Shown here piece after piece: positions 1 through 8,800 of a stretch of 49,562 nt of DNA. The stretch is from Bacteroidales bacterium (GTDB taxonomy: Bacteria > Bacteroidota > Bacteroidia > Bacteroidales > UBA932). The notes under the pieces were generated by a model that worked only from the letters and a program-made list of their open reading frames with translations, did not search any database and was not told where the DNA came from. The stretch covers positions 1 through 49,562 of the forward strand of contig JAFTEQ010000023.1 in NCBI GenBank assembly GCA_017453565.1. Reading direction: 5' to 3'. Each line of letters begins with the position of its first letter. The stretch's first letter is position 1. The position numbers were made by a program, and so were the translations under genes.

Positions 1-31
1 CGTGGTCGAGCGGCGGCGGTGCTTATATGAA

Positions 32-63
32 GATGACGCGAAAATGTGTATCTTCGCGTCATC
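32..63. repeat. Perfect 10-bp inverted repeat, 12-nt loop
   Basis: GATGACGCGA at 32-41 pairs exactly with TCGCGTCATC at 54-63. No T-run follows on either strand, so it does not read as an intrinsic terminator. Confidence 0.6.
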
Positions 64-70
64 AGTGTAA

Positions 71-119
71 ACCGATAATAGGACTTTGATATCCTATCTA
101 CTTATTGTTCAATATCGGT
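71..119. repeat. AT-rich nested hairpin
   Basis: Outer arms ACCGATA (71-77) and TATCGGT (113-119) enclose inner arms ATAGGA (78-83) and TCCTAT (92-97). The low GC contrasts with the GC-rich sequence that follows. The role is unknown; a recombination site or protein-binding site is possible. Confidence 0.5.
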
Positions 120-213
120 AAACTTATATCAGGACTAGACAATCCGATGCTTTGCCGGCGACGGAGGTCTTTCGACCGGGGCGACCTCATCCGCAGCAGA
201 CAATTTCCCGCCT

Positions 214-277
214 CTTGCGGGGACGCGGGATGCGAGAATGGAAGGAGCCTCGGCGGAAGGCCCTCCGCCACCGCAAG
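214..277. repeat. Nested hairpin containing the 27-bp repeat
   Basis: CTTGCGG (214-220) pairs with CCGCAAG (271-277). Inside, GGCGGA (252-257) pairs with TCCGCC (264-269) across a 6-nt loop. The first copy of the 27-bp direct repeat (219-245) lies within the outer stem-loop. Confidence 0.6.
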
Positions 278-321
278 AACGAGACCTGCGCAGCGGGGAC
301 GCGGGATGCGAGAATGGAAGG
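219..321. repeat. Two identical 27-bp direct repeats, 76-bp period
   Basis: Positions 219-245 and 295-321 are identical; the centre reads GCGGGATGCGAGAATGG. A third, diverged copy keeps GATACGAGAATG within 454-482. The second copy runs straight into the left arm of the structured element at 321. Confidence 0.7.
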
Positions 322-438
322 CCTCTGGGCCTGAGTTCCCCGGGGGACGTGCCACCCGCGGCACGGAAGCGGGGGGACCGCCGAAGACGGTGGGGTGAGC
401 AAAGCGAACTCCCCCGGGGAACTGCAGGGCTCAGAGGC
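321..438. repeat. Structured dispersed element, copy A
   Basis: The left arm (321-346, ending TTCCCCGGGGG) and right arm (411-438, starting CCCCCGGGGAA) are imperfect inverted repeats of about 26-28 bases. They enclose a core of about 65 bases that contains the hairpin CGTGCC-ACCCGC-GGCACG and the segment GGTGGGGTGAGCAAAGCG. The same core recurs at 21776-21859 with one extra internal hairpin, but inside arms of different sequence that still pair. This points to a folded element, either a structured RNA or a MITE/REP-like repeat. Confidence 0.65.
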
Positions 439-491
439 CGATACAGGGAAGGCAGGGATGCGTGATACGAGAATGAGCAGGGGCGGTGAAT

Positions 492-527
492 AAAAGAGGA
501 GGCCGGCGTGCAGCCGACCTCCCTTTT
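492..527 (-). terminator. Rho-independent terminator of the pectin PUL
   Basis: GGAGGCCGGC (498-507) and GCCGACCTCC (513-522) form a 10-bp stem with one mismatch and a 5-nt loop. Read on the minus strand it is followed by TCTTTTA. It sits 25 bp after the stop of the last PUL gene. A short T-run on the other side makes it potentially bidirectional. Confidence 0.8.
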
Positions 528-546
528 CGTTGCAGGCAGCACCTGT

Positions 547-3500
547 CTATTTGACGGTATCGAACTGGATGCTGTAGAAGCGCAGGCCGTTGGTAGCCGG
601 ATAGACCACCACGTCGCCGGCTTCGATGTCGAACTCCAGCACGGCATGCTCGGCATTGGCCGCCACACCGGCGCCGGCCTTTGTCTGCGGATCGGCCGTT
701 CCCACGATCACACCTACCTCACGGGAGAGATCGGCCGTGTTGCCGGTGGTGCTGGTGGTGACCTTCAGTTTGCCTGCCGTGGTAGTGGTGAACTTGAGCA
801 CGCGGTTGCCGTCGCGCACACCTTCAACGAGCTTGTTGCCGGCGCCGCCGAACTGGAAGTAAGTGGCTCCGTAACGGTTCTTCTCACCGCTCTTGTTGAT
901 GGTGAGGGTGAGCCCGTCCACGGTGGTTTCGAAGGCGTTCGTGCAGTCAGAGCCGCTCGTAGCGCCCGTCCAGGTGCCAAAGGCGGTCTGCCAGTCGGCC
1001 GACGAGAAATCCCAGGCGAAATGCTCTTCCACGGGAGCTGCCGGAACAGCCATGTAGGTGAATTCCACCACATAGAAGCGCAGGCCGTTGGTGGCGGGGT
1101 ATACCACTACATTGCCGGCTGCGATGTCGAACTCCAGCACGGCATGCTCCGCGTTGGCGGCCACACCGGCGCCAGTCTTTACCTGCGGGGCTGCATCGCC
1201 CACGATCACACCCACGGAACGGGTGAGGTCGGCGGTGTTGCCGGTGGTGCTGGTGGTCACCTTGAGTTTGCCGGGAGCGGGAGCCGTGAACTTGAGCACG
1301 CGGTTTCCGTCGCGCACGCCTTCCACTTCCTTGTTGCCGGCTCCGCCGAACTGGAAGTAAGTGGAACCGTAACGGTTCTTCTCACCGCTCTTGTTGATGG
1401 TGAGCCCGTCCACGGTGGTCTCGAAGGCGTTCGTGCAGTCAGAGCCGCTCGTAGCGCCCGTCCAGGTGCCGAAAGCGGTCTGCCAGTCGGCCGAGGAGAA
1501 GTCCCAGGTGAGCGTCACGGGCTCGGCGGCGGGTTCGCTTCCGCCCTTGGCAAGGACGGCGAAAGCCGCCACGCCTGCAGGCGATTCGGTGTTGTAGATG
1601 TCACCGGCCGCGGGAACGGCCGTTACCTCCACCTTGTAGCTGCCCGGTTTGAGGCCGGCCACGGTGGCGGCGTCAATGACGAAACTCGTCTCGGTCACGT
1701 TGGTGGCCGCGTTCTTGAAGGTCACCTTGTAGCCGCCGGCGTTGGGAACGGCGGCCCAGCTGGCCGTGATGGCGGTTTCGTCACCCTCGGTCACCTTCTC
1801 TACATCAAGTTCCACGCCCGGTGTGCCCAGGGCGGTGTTCACCGGGGTCATGTCGGTGGTCCAGGAGAGGGCCGTGATGTTCATGGGGCCCGTTGCATAG
1901 AGCTGAACCTCCGTCTCGCCCGAAATGTCGCTTAGCATGACCTTCTGCGGAGCGGTCACCGACGGGTTGGCCGCCACGGCAGCCTGCACGCCGCCGGTCG
2001 AGGTGGCGATGATCACGTTGGAGCCGAGCTTCTGGGGATCGGTCACCTTGATATAGATGGTGCCGGGCGCGTTGACCTTGAAGGAAACATATCCGTCCAT
2101 GGGAAGGCCGCTGCCGCCGCGTACGCTGGCCTGGGGGAAGCCCACCGAGTTCTCGAAGACCATGGGGGCCTCCTCGGAAGCGTGGATGTAGAGCCCGTCG
2201 CGCACCATCTCCTTCTTCACAGTGCCGCTGAAGAGGCGGCCGTCGGTGAAGTCCCAGGTGTGGGGCGCAGCGGTAATCGGGAAGGTGAGGTCCTCTTCCC
2301 GCTCCACGTAGGCGAGCCACCAGCGGGAGGCGCCCACCTGCTTCTTCACGAGCGCGGCGTCGCTGAGGTTGAAGATGTTGCCCCTGGCGTTCACACAGGG
2401 ATCCTTCTCCAGCACGGTGCCGGACACCTCGTCGAGGGCCACTTTCTTGAAGTAGTCCTTGCCGGGGAGGTAGAAGTAGTTGTCGGAGGCTTCGATGCCG
2501 GTGGGAACGATGCATTTGCTGTCGTTCTGGAAGAGGTGCGCCCGCGTCTTGGAGGCGTCGGGGTTGTCGTCCTCCTCGCAGAGGAAGAGGTTCTTCTTCA
2601 TCACCACGTTGTAGCCACCTACACGGAGTCCGAAGATGCCGCGGTTGTTGGAGTTGTCCATGGTGGACACGTGCTTGAAGGTGTTGCCCGTGAGCTCGAT
2701 GGTGCCGAAACTGACTGTATTGGGCGTGGCGGAATCGGCCCGGAAAAAGGTGCGGATGCCGTCGTAGATGGTGCAGTTCTTGAAGCAGACCTTGGTGACG
2801 ACGGCATTCGAACGCAGGTCGAAGAAGTCTCCGCCCCCGCCGGGGATGTCGTGAATCTCACAGCCTTCCACGGTGAAGTCCTTGACCGTGAGCACGCCGG
2901 CCGCGCCGGTGCAGTAGTAGATACCGTTGTCGTAGCCGGTAATCTCGCAGTTGCGGAAGAGGATGCGGTCAATCGTCACGGCCGTAGCTGCCTTGTCGAT
3001 GAGGATGTGACCGTTGTCGCTGCTCTTCTTGCCGTCGAAGCAGACGTTCTCGAAAACGAGTTCGGTGCCGGCGAATGCGCCGTCGATGTTGATTTTTCCG
3101 GTTACGACCGGGCGTTCGCCCTCGGCCGACAGTTCTCCGTAGATCTTCAGGTTGGCCGCCGGAGTAATCTCGCCGATGTCGTAGGGCGAGCCCTCGGTGG
3201 TGAGGCAGATCTTGCCGCCCGCCGCCATCTGGGTCTTGAGGGCGGCCACGTTGTTCACTGCAACGGTCCCGGTCATGTCGGGCAGGGTCCAGCCCGTTAC
3301 CTGGCCGCGGCTGGCGCTGTGGTAGTAGATGCCCAGCACGTACTCGGTGCCGGCGGTAAGGCCCGTAACAGTGGCTTTTCCGGCCGTGATGTCGGCGGCC
3401 GTGATGGCGTACTCGAGCAGGTCATCCGACTTGGCGCCGGGCGCGCCGTAGCGCAGCACGGTGAGTTCGTCGGCGTCTTCGGCGTCCTTGTTCCAGCTGA

Positions 3501-3951
3501 CGGTGATGGACGTGGCAGTCCTGGCGCTGATGGCCGGAAGCAGGTTGCCCGCCACGGCGGTGGTCTCGAAGGAGTCGTTGCAGACGGCCCAGGCCGAAGC
3601 GTCCTTATTGGCGTTCAGGGCCTGTACCTTGAACCAGAAGGTCTGGTCTACGGGCAGGGTGAGGGTGAGGGGCACTTCGCCCGGATCGACCGTGCGGGAG
3701 ACGGCCTCCACGGTGAGGTCCTGGTCGGTGCAGATGACGAGCTGGTAGCTGTCCGCATCGCGGGCCACATCCCAGCGCAGGGTCACCTCGTTGCCCACGG
3801 CCTGGTTGACCGTGGCCGAAAGGTTCTGCGGGGTCAGGCACTTGGAAAGCTGGATTTCGGTCAGTTCCTCGAAGCCTTTCTCAGCGCAGGAAACGGCACC
3901 GAAGGCAAGCAGCGCGGGCAGCAAGAATTTAAATATGGTGTTGTGTTTCAT
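547..3951 (-). CDS. Surface lipoprotein of pectin PUL (FN3, DUF4957/DUF5123-like beta-helix, duplicated C-terminal domain)
   Basis: Predicted 1134-residue outer-membrane lipoprotein. I start at the ATG at 3951, which puts a basic N-terminus before the hydrophobic stretch and lipobox FGAVSC. In order: two fibronectin-like domains (about 35-230), a right-handed beta-helix-like region of the kind called DUF4957/DUF5123 in pectin PULs (about 240-530), a beta-rich domain (about 560-710), another fibronectin-like domain (about 715-810), and two near-identical C-terminal domains of about 160 residues starting at WDFSSADWQTAFGTW. It is last in the operon, 12 bp after susD, in the SusE/F position. A role in binding pectin at the cell surface is inferred. 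I see no clear catalytic motif, though a degenerate lyase cannot be excluded. Confidence 0.8.
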   Translation of the reverse strand: MKHNTIFKFLLPALLAFGAVSCAEKGFEELTEIQLSKCLTPQNLSATVNQAVGNEVTLRWDVARDADSYQLVICTDQDLTVEAVSRTVDPGEVPLTLTLPVDQTFWFKVQALNANKDASAWAVCNDSFETTAVAGNLLPAISARTATSITVSWNKDAEDADELTVLRYGAPGAKSDDLLEYAITAADITAGKATVTGLTAGTEYVLGIYYHSASRGQVTGWTLPDMTGTVAVNNVAALKTQMAAGGKICLTTEGSPYDIGEITPAANLKIYGELSAEGERPVVTGKINIDGAFAGTELVFENVCFDGKKSSDNGHILIDKAATAVTIDRILFRNCEITGYDNGIYYCTGAAGVLTVKDFTVEGCEIHDIPGGGGDFFDLRSNAVVTKVCFKNCTIYDGIRTFFRADSATPNTVSFGTIELTGNTFKHVSTMDNSNNRGIFGLRVGGYNVVMKKNLFLCEEDDNPDASKTRAHLFQNDSKCIVPTGIEASDNYFYLPGKDYFKKVALDEVSGTVLEKDPCVNARGNIFNLSDAALVKKQVGASRWWLAYVEREEDLTFPITAAPHTWDFTDGRLFSGTVKKEMVRDGLYIHASEEAPMVFENSVGFPQASVRGGSGLPMDGYVSFKVNAPGTIYIKVTDPQKLGSNVIIATSTGGVQAAVAANPSVTAPQKVMLSDISGETEVQLYATGPMNITALSWTTDMTPVNTALGTPGVELDVEKVTEGDETAITASWAAVPNAGGYKVTFKNAATNVTETSFVIDAATVAGLKPGSYKVEVTAVPAAGDIYNTESPAGVAAFAVLAKGGSEPAAEPVTLTWDFSSADWQTAFGTWTGATSGSDCTNAFETTVDGLTINKSGEKNRYGSTYFQFGGAGNKEVEGVRDGNRVLKFTAPAPGKLKVTTSTTGNTADLTRSVGVIVGDAAPQVKTGAGVAANAEHAVLEFDIAAGNVVVYPATNGLRFYVVEFTYMAVPAAPVEEHFAWDFSSADWQTAFGTWTGATSGSDCTNAFETTVDGLTLTINKSGEKNRYGATYFQFGGAGNKLVEGVRDGNRVLKFTTTTAGKLKVTTSTTGNTADLSREVGVIVGTADPQTKAGAGVAANAEHAVLEFDIEAGDVVVYPATNGLRFYSIQFDTVK
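560..1515 (-). repeat. Tandem duplication of about 0.46 kb inside the coding sequence
   Basis: Two copies with a period of 492-498 bp encode the last two domains of the preceding lipoprotein. Landmarks: CGCAGGCCGT at 581 and 1079; GCGGTCTGCCAGTCGGCC at 983 and 1475. The copies differ by a 6-bp indel (LTLTINK versus LTINK) and scattered substitutions, so the duplication is recent or kept similar by conversion. Confidence 0.85.
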
Positions 3952-3963
3952 TGTGCACATGGA

Positions 3964-5793
3964 TTAAAGATTGGCATAGCCATAGTCGTTGCGGAGATAA
4001 CCCTGGCTGTCGATGAGCGCCGGGTTGAAGAAGGGCCAGAACATGTACTGCTCGGGATCGCGGGTGTAGATGCCGTTGATCTTGGCGTCGTACAGGCCGG
4101 TGTCCTTGTTGCTACTGTCCTTCACCTTGGAGAAGTAACTGCCGCTCTTGGTGTAGCCGGCAGGTGCTCCGTTCTCGCCGGGCTCGAAGCCGTAGATGGA
4201 GATGGAGTTGCCGTCCGCACTCACCTGATAATAGATCTGGTCGTTCATGTAGGCGTATTTACCCGTAAGGCCACGCAGGGCGAAAAGATCGCTCTTGGCC
4301 TCGTCGAGCTTGGTCTTGAGCAGGTTCCAGCGGATGAGGTCGGCCTTGCGGAGGAACTCGCCGCAGAACTCGAGGGCGCGCTCTTCCACGATGGCGTCGA
4401 ACATCTTGTCCTTGTCGGTGAGCGTGGCGATGAAGGCGTCGGCGTCGGCCTCGTGTCCCTTGTAGGCACGATAACGCACTTCCTTCATGTAGTCCTGCGC
4501 ATCTTTGAGCTTGCCCTGGTGGTTGGCGATCTCTGCCGCCATCAGAAGGATGTCGGCATAGCGCATCACCACGGGCTTCACGCCGTCGTCATCACCGCCG
4601 GCATAGGGCACGGCCTGCATCTGGTCGAAGCGGTATTTGCCGAAATACCAGTTCTGGATGCCGGCAGGAACGAGCTTGAAGTCGGAGTTGCGCTTCCAGT
4701 TCACGCAGGTGACGTCGCGACGCAGGTCGTTCTGGCCGTAGCGCCACCACATGGTGGGCACGGGGCCTACCTGTCCGCCTCGGTTGGACGTGGTTCCGGG
4801 ATAGATATCGTAGCGCACGGCGAAGGTGAAGTTCCAGCGGCCGCGGCCGTTTCCGAAGGGAATCACGAACAGGGTCTCATAGGCCGGACCGGCCTTGAGG
4901 TTGTCGAGGTTGTTGAAGTTGCGCCAGAGTGTGGCGAAGTCTTCCAGTTTGGCCGACTTCGAGGCGATGGCATCTTCCAGATAGGTGAGCGCCTTGGGAT
5001 AGAGTTTGTCCTTGGTGAGTTCGGGGTCGTTGGAGAGACGGATCTCACCGGGATCGTCGCCGTCACCCACGGTGTCGTCGTCTACACGCCGGGCATAACC
5101 CGAAGCCATGAGGGCGATACGGGCATAGAGGCCTTCGGCGAAGACCTTGTTGATGCGGTCGGTACGGGAGGTCTGTGCCGTCGCGCCCGGATAGGGCAGC
5201 ATGGGGATGGCCTCCTCCAGGTCGGCGAGGATCTGTTTGTAGATGACGTCGCGGCTCGACTTCTTGAGGTAGAGGTTGGCCGACGAGGTAGAGCTGAAAC
5301 GCGCAGGCACGTCACCCCAGGCCTTGGTGAGATCGTAGTAGATCATGGCCCGGAGGGTCAGCGCCTCGGCGAGCAGGTAGCCCATGCGGGCGTCGCTCTT
5401 GGGATTGCCGTATTCGCGGATGCCCTCGATGGCGAGGTTCGCCCGCTCGATACCCATGTACATCAGCTGATAGGGGCAGTCGTCGGTCTTGAACTGGTCG
5501 TTGTTGGGCAGGATGGCATAGGTGGCGATGTCCGATTTAACACCGTCTCCGTAGTTGAGGTACCATTCCGCGTCGGTGTTGAAACCGTACCAGGGCAGGA
5601 ACCTGCCGCGGTAGGAGTTCACCTGGCCGAAGGTCTCGGAGATGCCGAAGATGACGCCCTCGGTGAGGTCGTAGTTGGAATAGATGGCTTCCGGTTCGAA
5701 GGAGGAAGCGCCTTCCGTATCGAGGAAATGGCAGGCCGGGGCGCCCGTTATCAGGGCCGCGGCTGCGAAGAGATAAGCAAATATCTTTTTCAT
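3964..5793 (-). CDS. SusD/RagB-family glycan-binding lipoprotein (pectin PUL)
   Basis: A 609-residue SusD-like protein. The N-terminus is a signal peptide ending GAPAC followed by HFLDTEG, the usual lipobox and post-Cys stretch of SusD proteins. The family's helical TPR-like region is visible (for example LLAEALTLRAMIYYDLTKAWGDVP), as is the C-terminal segment VMRYADILLMAAEIANHQG and the late block RALEFCGEFLRKADLIRWN. It would sit as a lid on the partner SusC and bind oligogalacturonides. The gene lies 13 bp after susC and 12 bp before the surface lipoprotein gene, in the same transcript. Confidence 0.95.
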   Translation of the reverse strand: MKKIFAYLFAAAALITGAPACHFLDTEGASSFEPEAIYSNYDLTEGVIFGISETFGQVNSYRGRFLPWYGFNTDAEWYLNYGDGVKSDIATYAILPNNDQFKTDDCPYQLMYMGIERANLAIEGIREYGNPKSDARMGYLLAEALTLRAMIYYDLTKAWGDVPARFSSTSSANLYLKKSSRDVIYKQILADLEEAIPMLPYPGATAQTSRTDRINKVFAEGLYARIALMASGYARRVDDDTVGDGDDPGEIRLSNDPELTKDKLYPKALTYLEDAIASKSAKLEDFATLWRNFNNLDNLKAGPAYETLFVIPFGNGRGRWNFTFAVRYDIYPGTTSNRGGQVGPVPTMWWRYGQNDLRRDVTCVNWKRNSDFKLVPAGIQNWYFGKYRFDQMQAVPYAGGDDDGVKPVVMRYADILLMAAEIANHQGKLKDAQDYMKEVRYRAYKGHEADADAFIATLTDKDKMFDAIVEERALEFCGEFLRKADLIRWNLLKTKLDEAKSDLFALRGLTGKYAYMNDQIYYQVSADGNSISIYGFEPGENGAPAGYTKSGSYFSKVKDSSNKDTGLYDAKINGIYTRDPEQYMFWPFFNPALIDSQGYLRNDYGYANL

Positions 5794-5806
5794 AAGGCAG
5801 TCCGGA

Positions 5807-8800
5807 TTAGAAGGTCAGGTTGAGACCGGCCACGACGGCGATGCTCTTGGGATAGGCGGAGTAGTCCACGCCCGGGGTAAGCGGCGTGCTGCGGCGGGTG
5901 TCCACTTCCGGATCGAAGCCCGAGTAACGGGTGAGGCAGAAGAGGTTGGTGCCGGTGGCGTAGACGCGCAACTTGCGGATGTGCACCTTGGCCGTGAGTT
6001 TCTCGGGCAGGGTATAACCGACGGTAACGCTCTGCAGACGCAGGAACGAACCGTCCTCCACGGCCCAGTCGGTGAAGATGGCCTGGCCGATGGCCGGGCT
6101 CCACATGGTGGTGCCTTCGTTGGCGGCAGCCAGGGCGTCCGCATTGGTGATGAGCTGGCCCGTGGTCCAGTCGATGTTGGTCCAGCGCTTGTCCACGTCC
6201 ATCATATTGATGAGGTTGCGGTTCTGGAACTTGCGCGAGGAGGTGAACTCGATCTTGTTGGCGTTGTAGATGTCGTTGCCGATCATATAGTTGAAGTTGG
6301 CGCTGAAGTCGAAGCCCTTGAAGTAGCCGCTCAGCGAGAAACCGCCGGTGAAGTCGGGCATGGCGTTGCCGATTACCTCGCAGTCTGCGGCGGTTACCTT
6401 GTTGTCGGCCGAGCCGTCGAGGTTCTTGAGCTTGAGCGCGCCGGGCATCAGGTACTGGCTGCCGATGATGTCGCTGTCGTCAACCACACCAGGCTTGAGC
6501 ACCCATTTGCCGCCGGTGTAGGTGAAGTCGTCCACCTCATAGCGGCCTTCCACGCGGTAACCGTACATGTTGCCGAGGGGCTGGTCCTTCTGCACGATGT
6601 AGTCGTTGCCGATCTCGGAGCACCAGTCGCTCTTGCCCCAGATGGAGTCGAGCCCGCCGATGCTGGTAACGGTGTTGCGGTTGTAGGCGATGTTGGCGCT
6701 GATGTTGAGCGAGAAGTCCTTCTTCTGCACGACGGGCGCGTTGAGCGTGAGCTCCACACCCCGGTTGCGGGTGGAACCGATGTTGCGGTACTGGCTGGAG
6801 TAGCCGGTGCCGCCGGTGGGGAAGAGGACCAGCAGGTTGCGGGTGTCGTTCTGATAGACCTCGAGGCTACCGCTGAGGACGCTGCGCAGGACGCTGAAAT
6901 CGATACCCACGTTGTGCGTGTAGGTGGTCTCCCAGGTGAGGTCGGGGTTGTTGAGCACGGCCTTGCCGTCTACCCGCACGGGCACGTAGTAGTTGAGCGC
7001 CTGGCTGATGTAGGAGGAGGAATAGGAGGCGTACTCCTTGAGCACCTGGCCGGAGGGGATGTTGTTGTTACCCGCCGTACCGAAGCTGTAGCGCAGTTTG
7101 AGCTGGTCGAGCCAGTCGCGCGTGTCTTCCATGAAGTCCTCGTTCGAGATGGTCCAGGAGGCGGCTGCGGAGGGGAAGAAGCCCCAGCGGTGTCCGCGCG
7201 CGAACTTCGACGAACCGTCGGCGCGCAGCGTGGCGCCGAAGGAATACTTGTGTTTGTAGTCGTAGTTCACCCGTCCGAAAAAGGAGAGGAGTTTGTCGTC
7301 GAGGTTGTAGTAGTTGCTGAAGTCGGTGGCGTGTGCGGCCGAAGACATATAGTTCCAGGCCATGTCGGAGTCGAAGAACACCGGGAATCCCTCGGCCATC
7401 AGCTGCAGGGTGTTGCTCTTGGTGATGGTCATCTCCTCACCCAGCAGGGCGTTGAGGCTGTGGTCGTCGTTCGCCAGAAGTTTGGAGAAGTCGTAGTTGA
7501 GGGTGTTGGTGTTGCGGTAGCGCGTGCGGAAGGCCTCCTTGTGCTGGTTGGCCGGCATATTGCGGAAGTCGATGGTGGCCTTTTCGCGGGCGTAGGAGGT
7601 GGTAAGGCCGTAGAAGCGGTCGTCGCCCTGACGGTATTCCTCCAGGCCGCCCTCGATCTTGAGTTTGAGCCCGTCCATGATCTTCCAGTTGAAGGCGCCG
7701 TTCACGTTCCAGTTTGTGCGGATGCGCCGCGAATCGTTGTCGGCCACCGACTGGAGGGGCGGGGCGTTGTCGCCGTATTCCTCGGTCTCATCGGCCCCGA
7801 TCGACAGGTTTGCAATGGGGATGGGCGTGTAGGAGACGGCGTGTTTGAGACGTCCGTTGCCGCGGGTGGTGCCCTTGTCGTTGAAGCTGTTGGCGCCGCC
7901 GCCGCGTACGGAGGTACGGGCGTAACGGGCGCTCAGGTCAATGGAGACGGCCTTGGAGATCTTGTAGTTGCCCTTGAAGTTGAGGTTCTCGCGGCTGTAG
8001 TCGGACCCCACCATAATGGCCTTGTCGCCCAGGTGGGCGTAGCCGAGGGTCCAGTTGTAGTTGTCGCCGCTGCCCGACACGGTGAGGTCGGCGCTGAAGC
8101 TGCTGCCGGTGTTGCCGAAGACGGCCTTCACCCAGTCGTTGGTGGGCAGGCCCTTGTAGAGGCCGATGTCGGAGAAAGAGCCGAAATAGGGCTCGTAGCT
8201 GTCGGAGACCTTGTTCCTGATGGAGGCGAGCTCGTACTGGAAGCGCACGAAGTTGTCGGCGTCCATAGGCTGGATGGCCTTCTTGTTGGCGATGGTCTTC
8301 ACGCCTGCGTAGGTGTTGAACTTCACCGAGACCTTCTGGCCCTTTTCGGCGCTCTTGGTGGTCACGATGACCACGCCGTTGGCACCGCGGCTACCGTAGA
8401 TGGCCGTGGAGAAGGCGTCCTTGAGCACGTCGATGCTGGCGATCTCGGACGAGGCGATGTCGTTGATGCTCTCGACCGGGAAGCCGTCCACGATGTAGAG
8501 CGGGCTGCTGTCGGTGTTGATGGAACCGCCGCCGCGCACGCGGATCTTGATGTCCGCGTCGGGGTTGCCTTCCGTGGTCACCACGGAGACACCGGCCATC
8601 TTACCCGAGAGGGCCTGGCTGACCGTGGTCACCGGCTGCTCGGCGAGTTTGTCGGAGTTCACCGAGGAGACCGAGCCCAGCAGGTCGCGCCGCTTCACGG
8701 TGGCGTAACCCACGACCACGATCTCATCGAGAACGGTGGAGTCGTCCTGGAGGACGGCGTCGATGACTTTCTGCCCGTTCACCGGGATCGTCACGCTTTT

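Larger units (their letters stand above)
1..546. other. Repeat-rich non-coding region at left edge
   Basis: I see no convincing gene here. The first 135 bases are AT-rich and hold two hairpins (32-63 and 71-119). The rest is very GC-rich and made of direct and inverted repeats: a 27-bp direct repeat at 219-245 and 295-321 with a degenerate third copy at 454-482, a nested hairpin at 214-277, and a large structured element at 321-438 whose core recurs near 21.8 kb. The terminator of the pectin PUL lies at 492-527. Open frames crossing the stretch are low-complexity and differ in every frame, so I do not call them genes. Confidence 0.75.

Noticed and set aside
1..30. Possible C-terminus of a gene entering from the left (frame ending TGA at 28-30)
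   Set aside because: Only nine codons, with no recognisable sequence; cannot be supported.
32..63. Hairpin as a rho-independent terminator
   Set aside because: Strong stem but no T-run on either strand.
105..465. Small overlapping open frames in the left-edge repeat block
   Set aside because: They arise from repeats (the recurring GMREWK is the translated 27-bp repeat), have no homology I can see, and occur in several frames at once.
2182..5823. Long open frame on the plus strand, antisense to susD and the surface lipoprotein
   Set aside because: Composition is typical of antisense to high-GC coding sequence; the minus-strand products match SusD and PUL lipoproteins over their full length.
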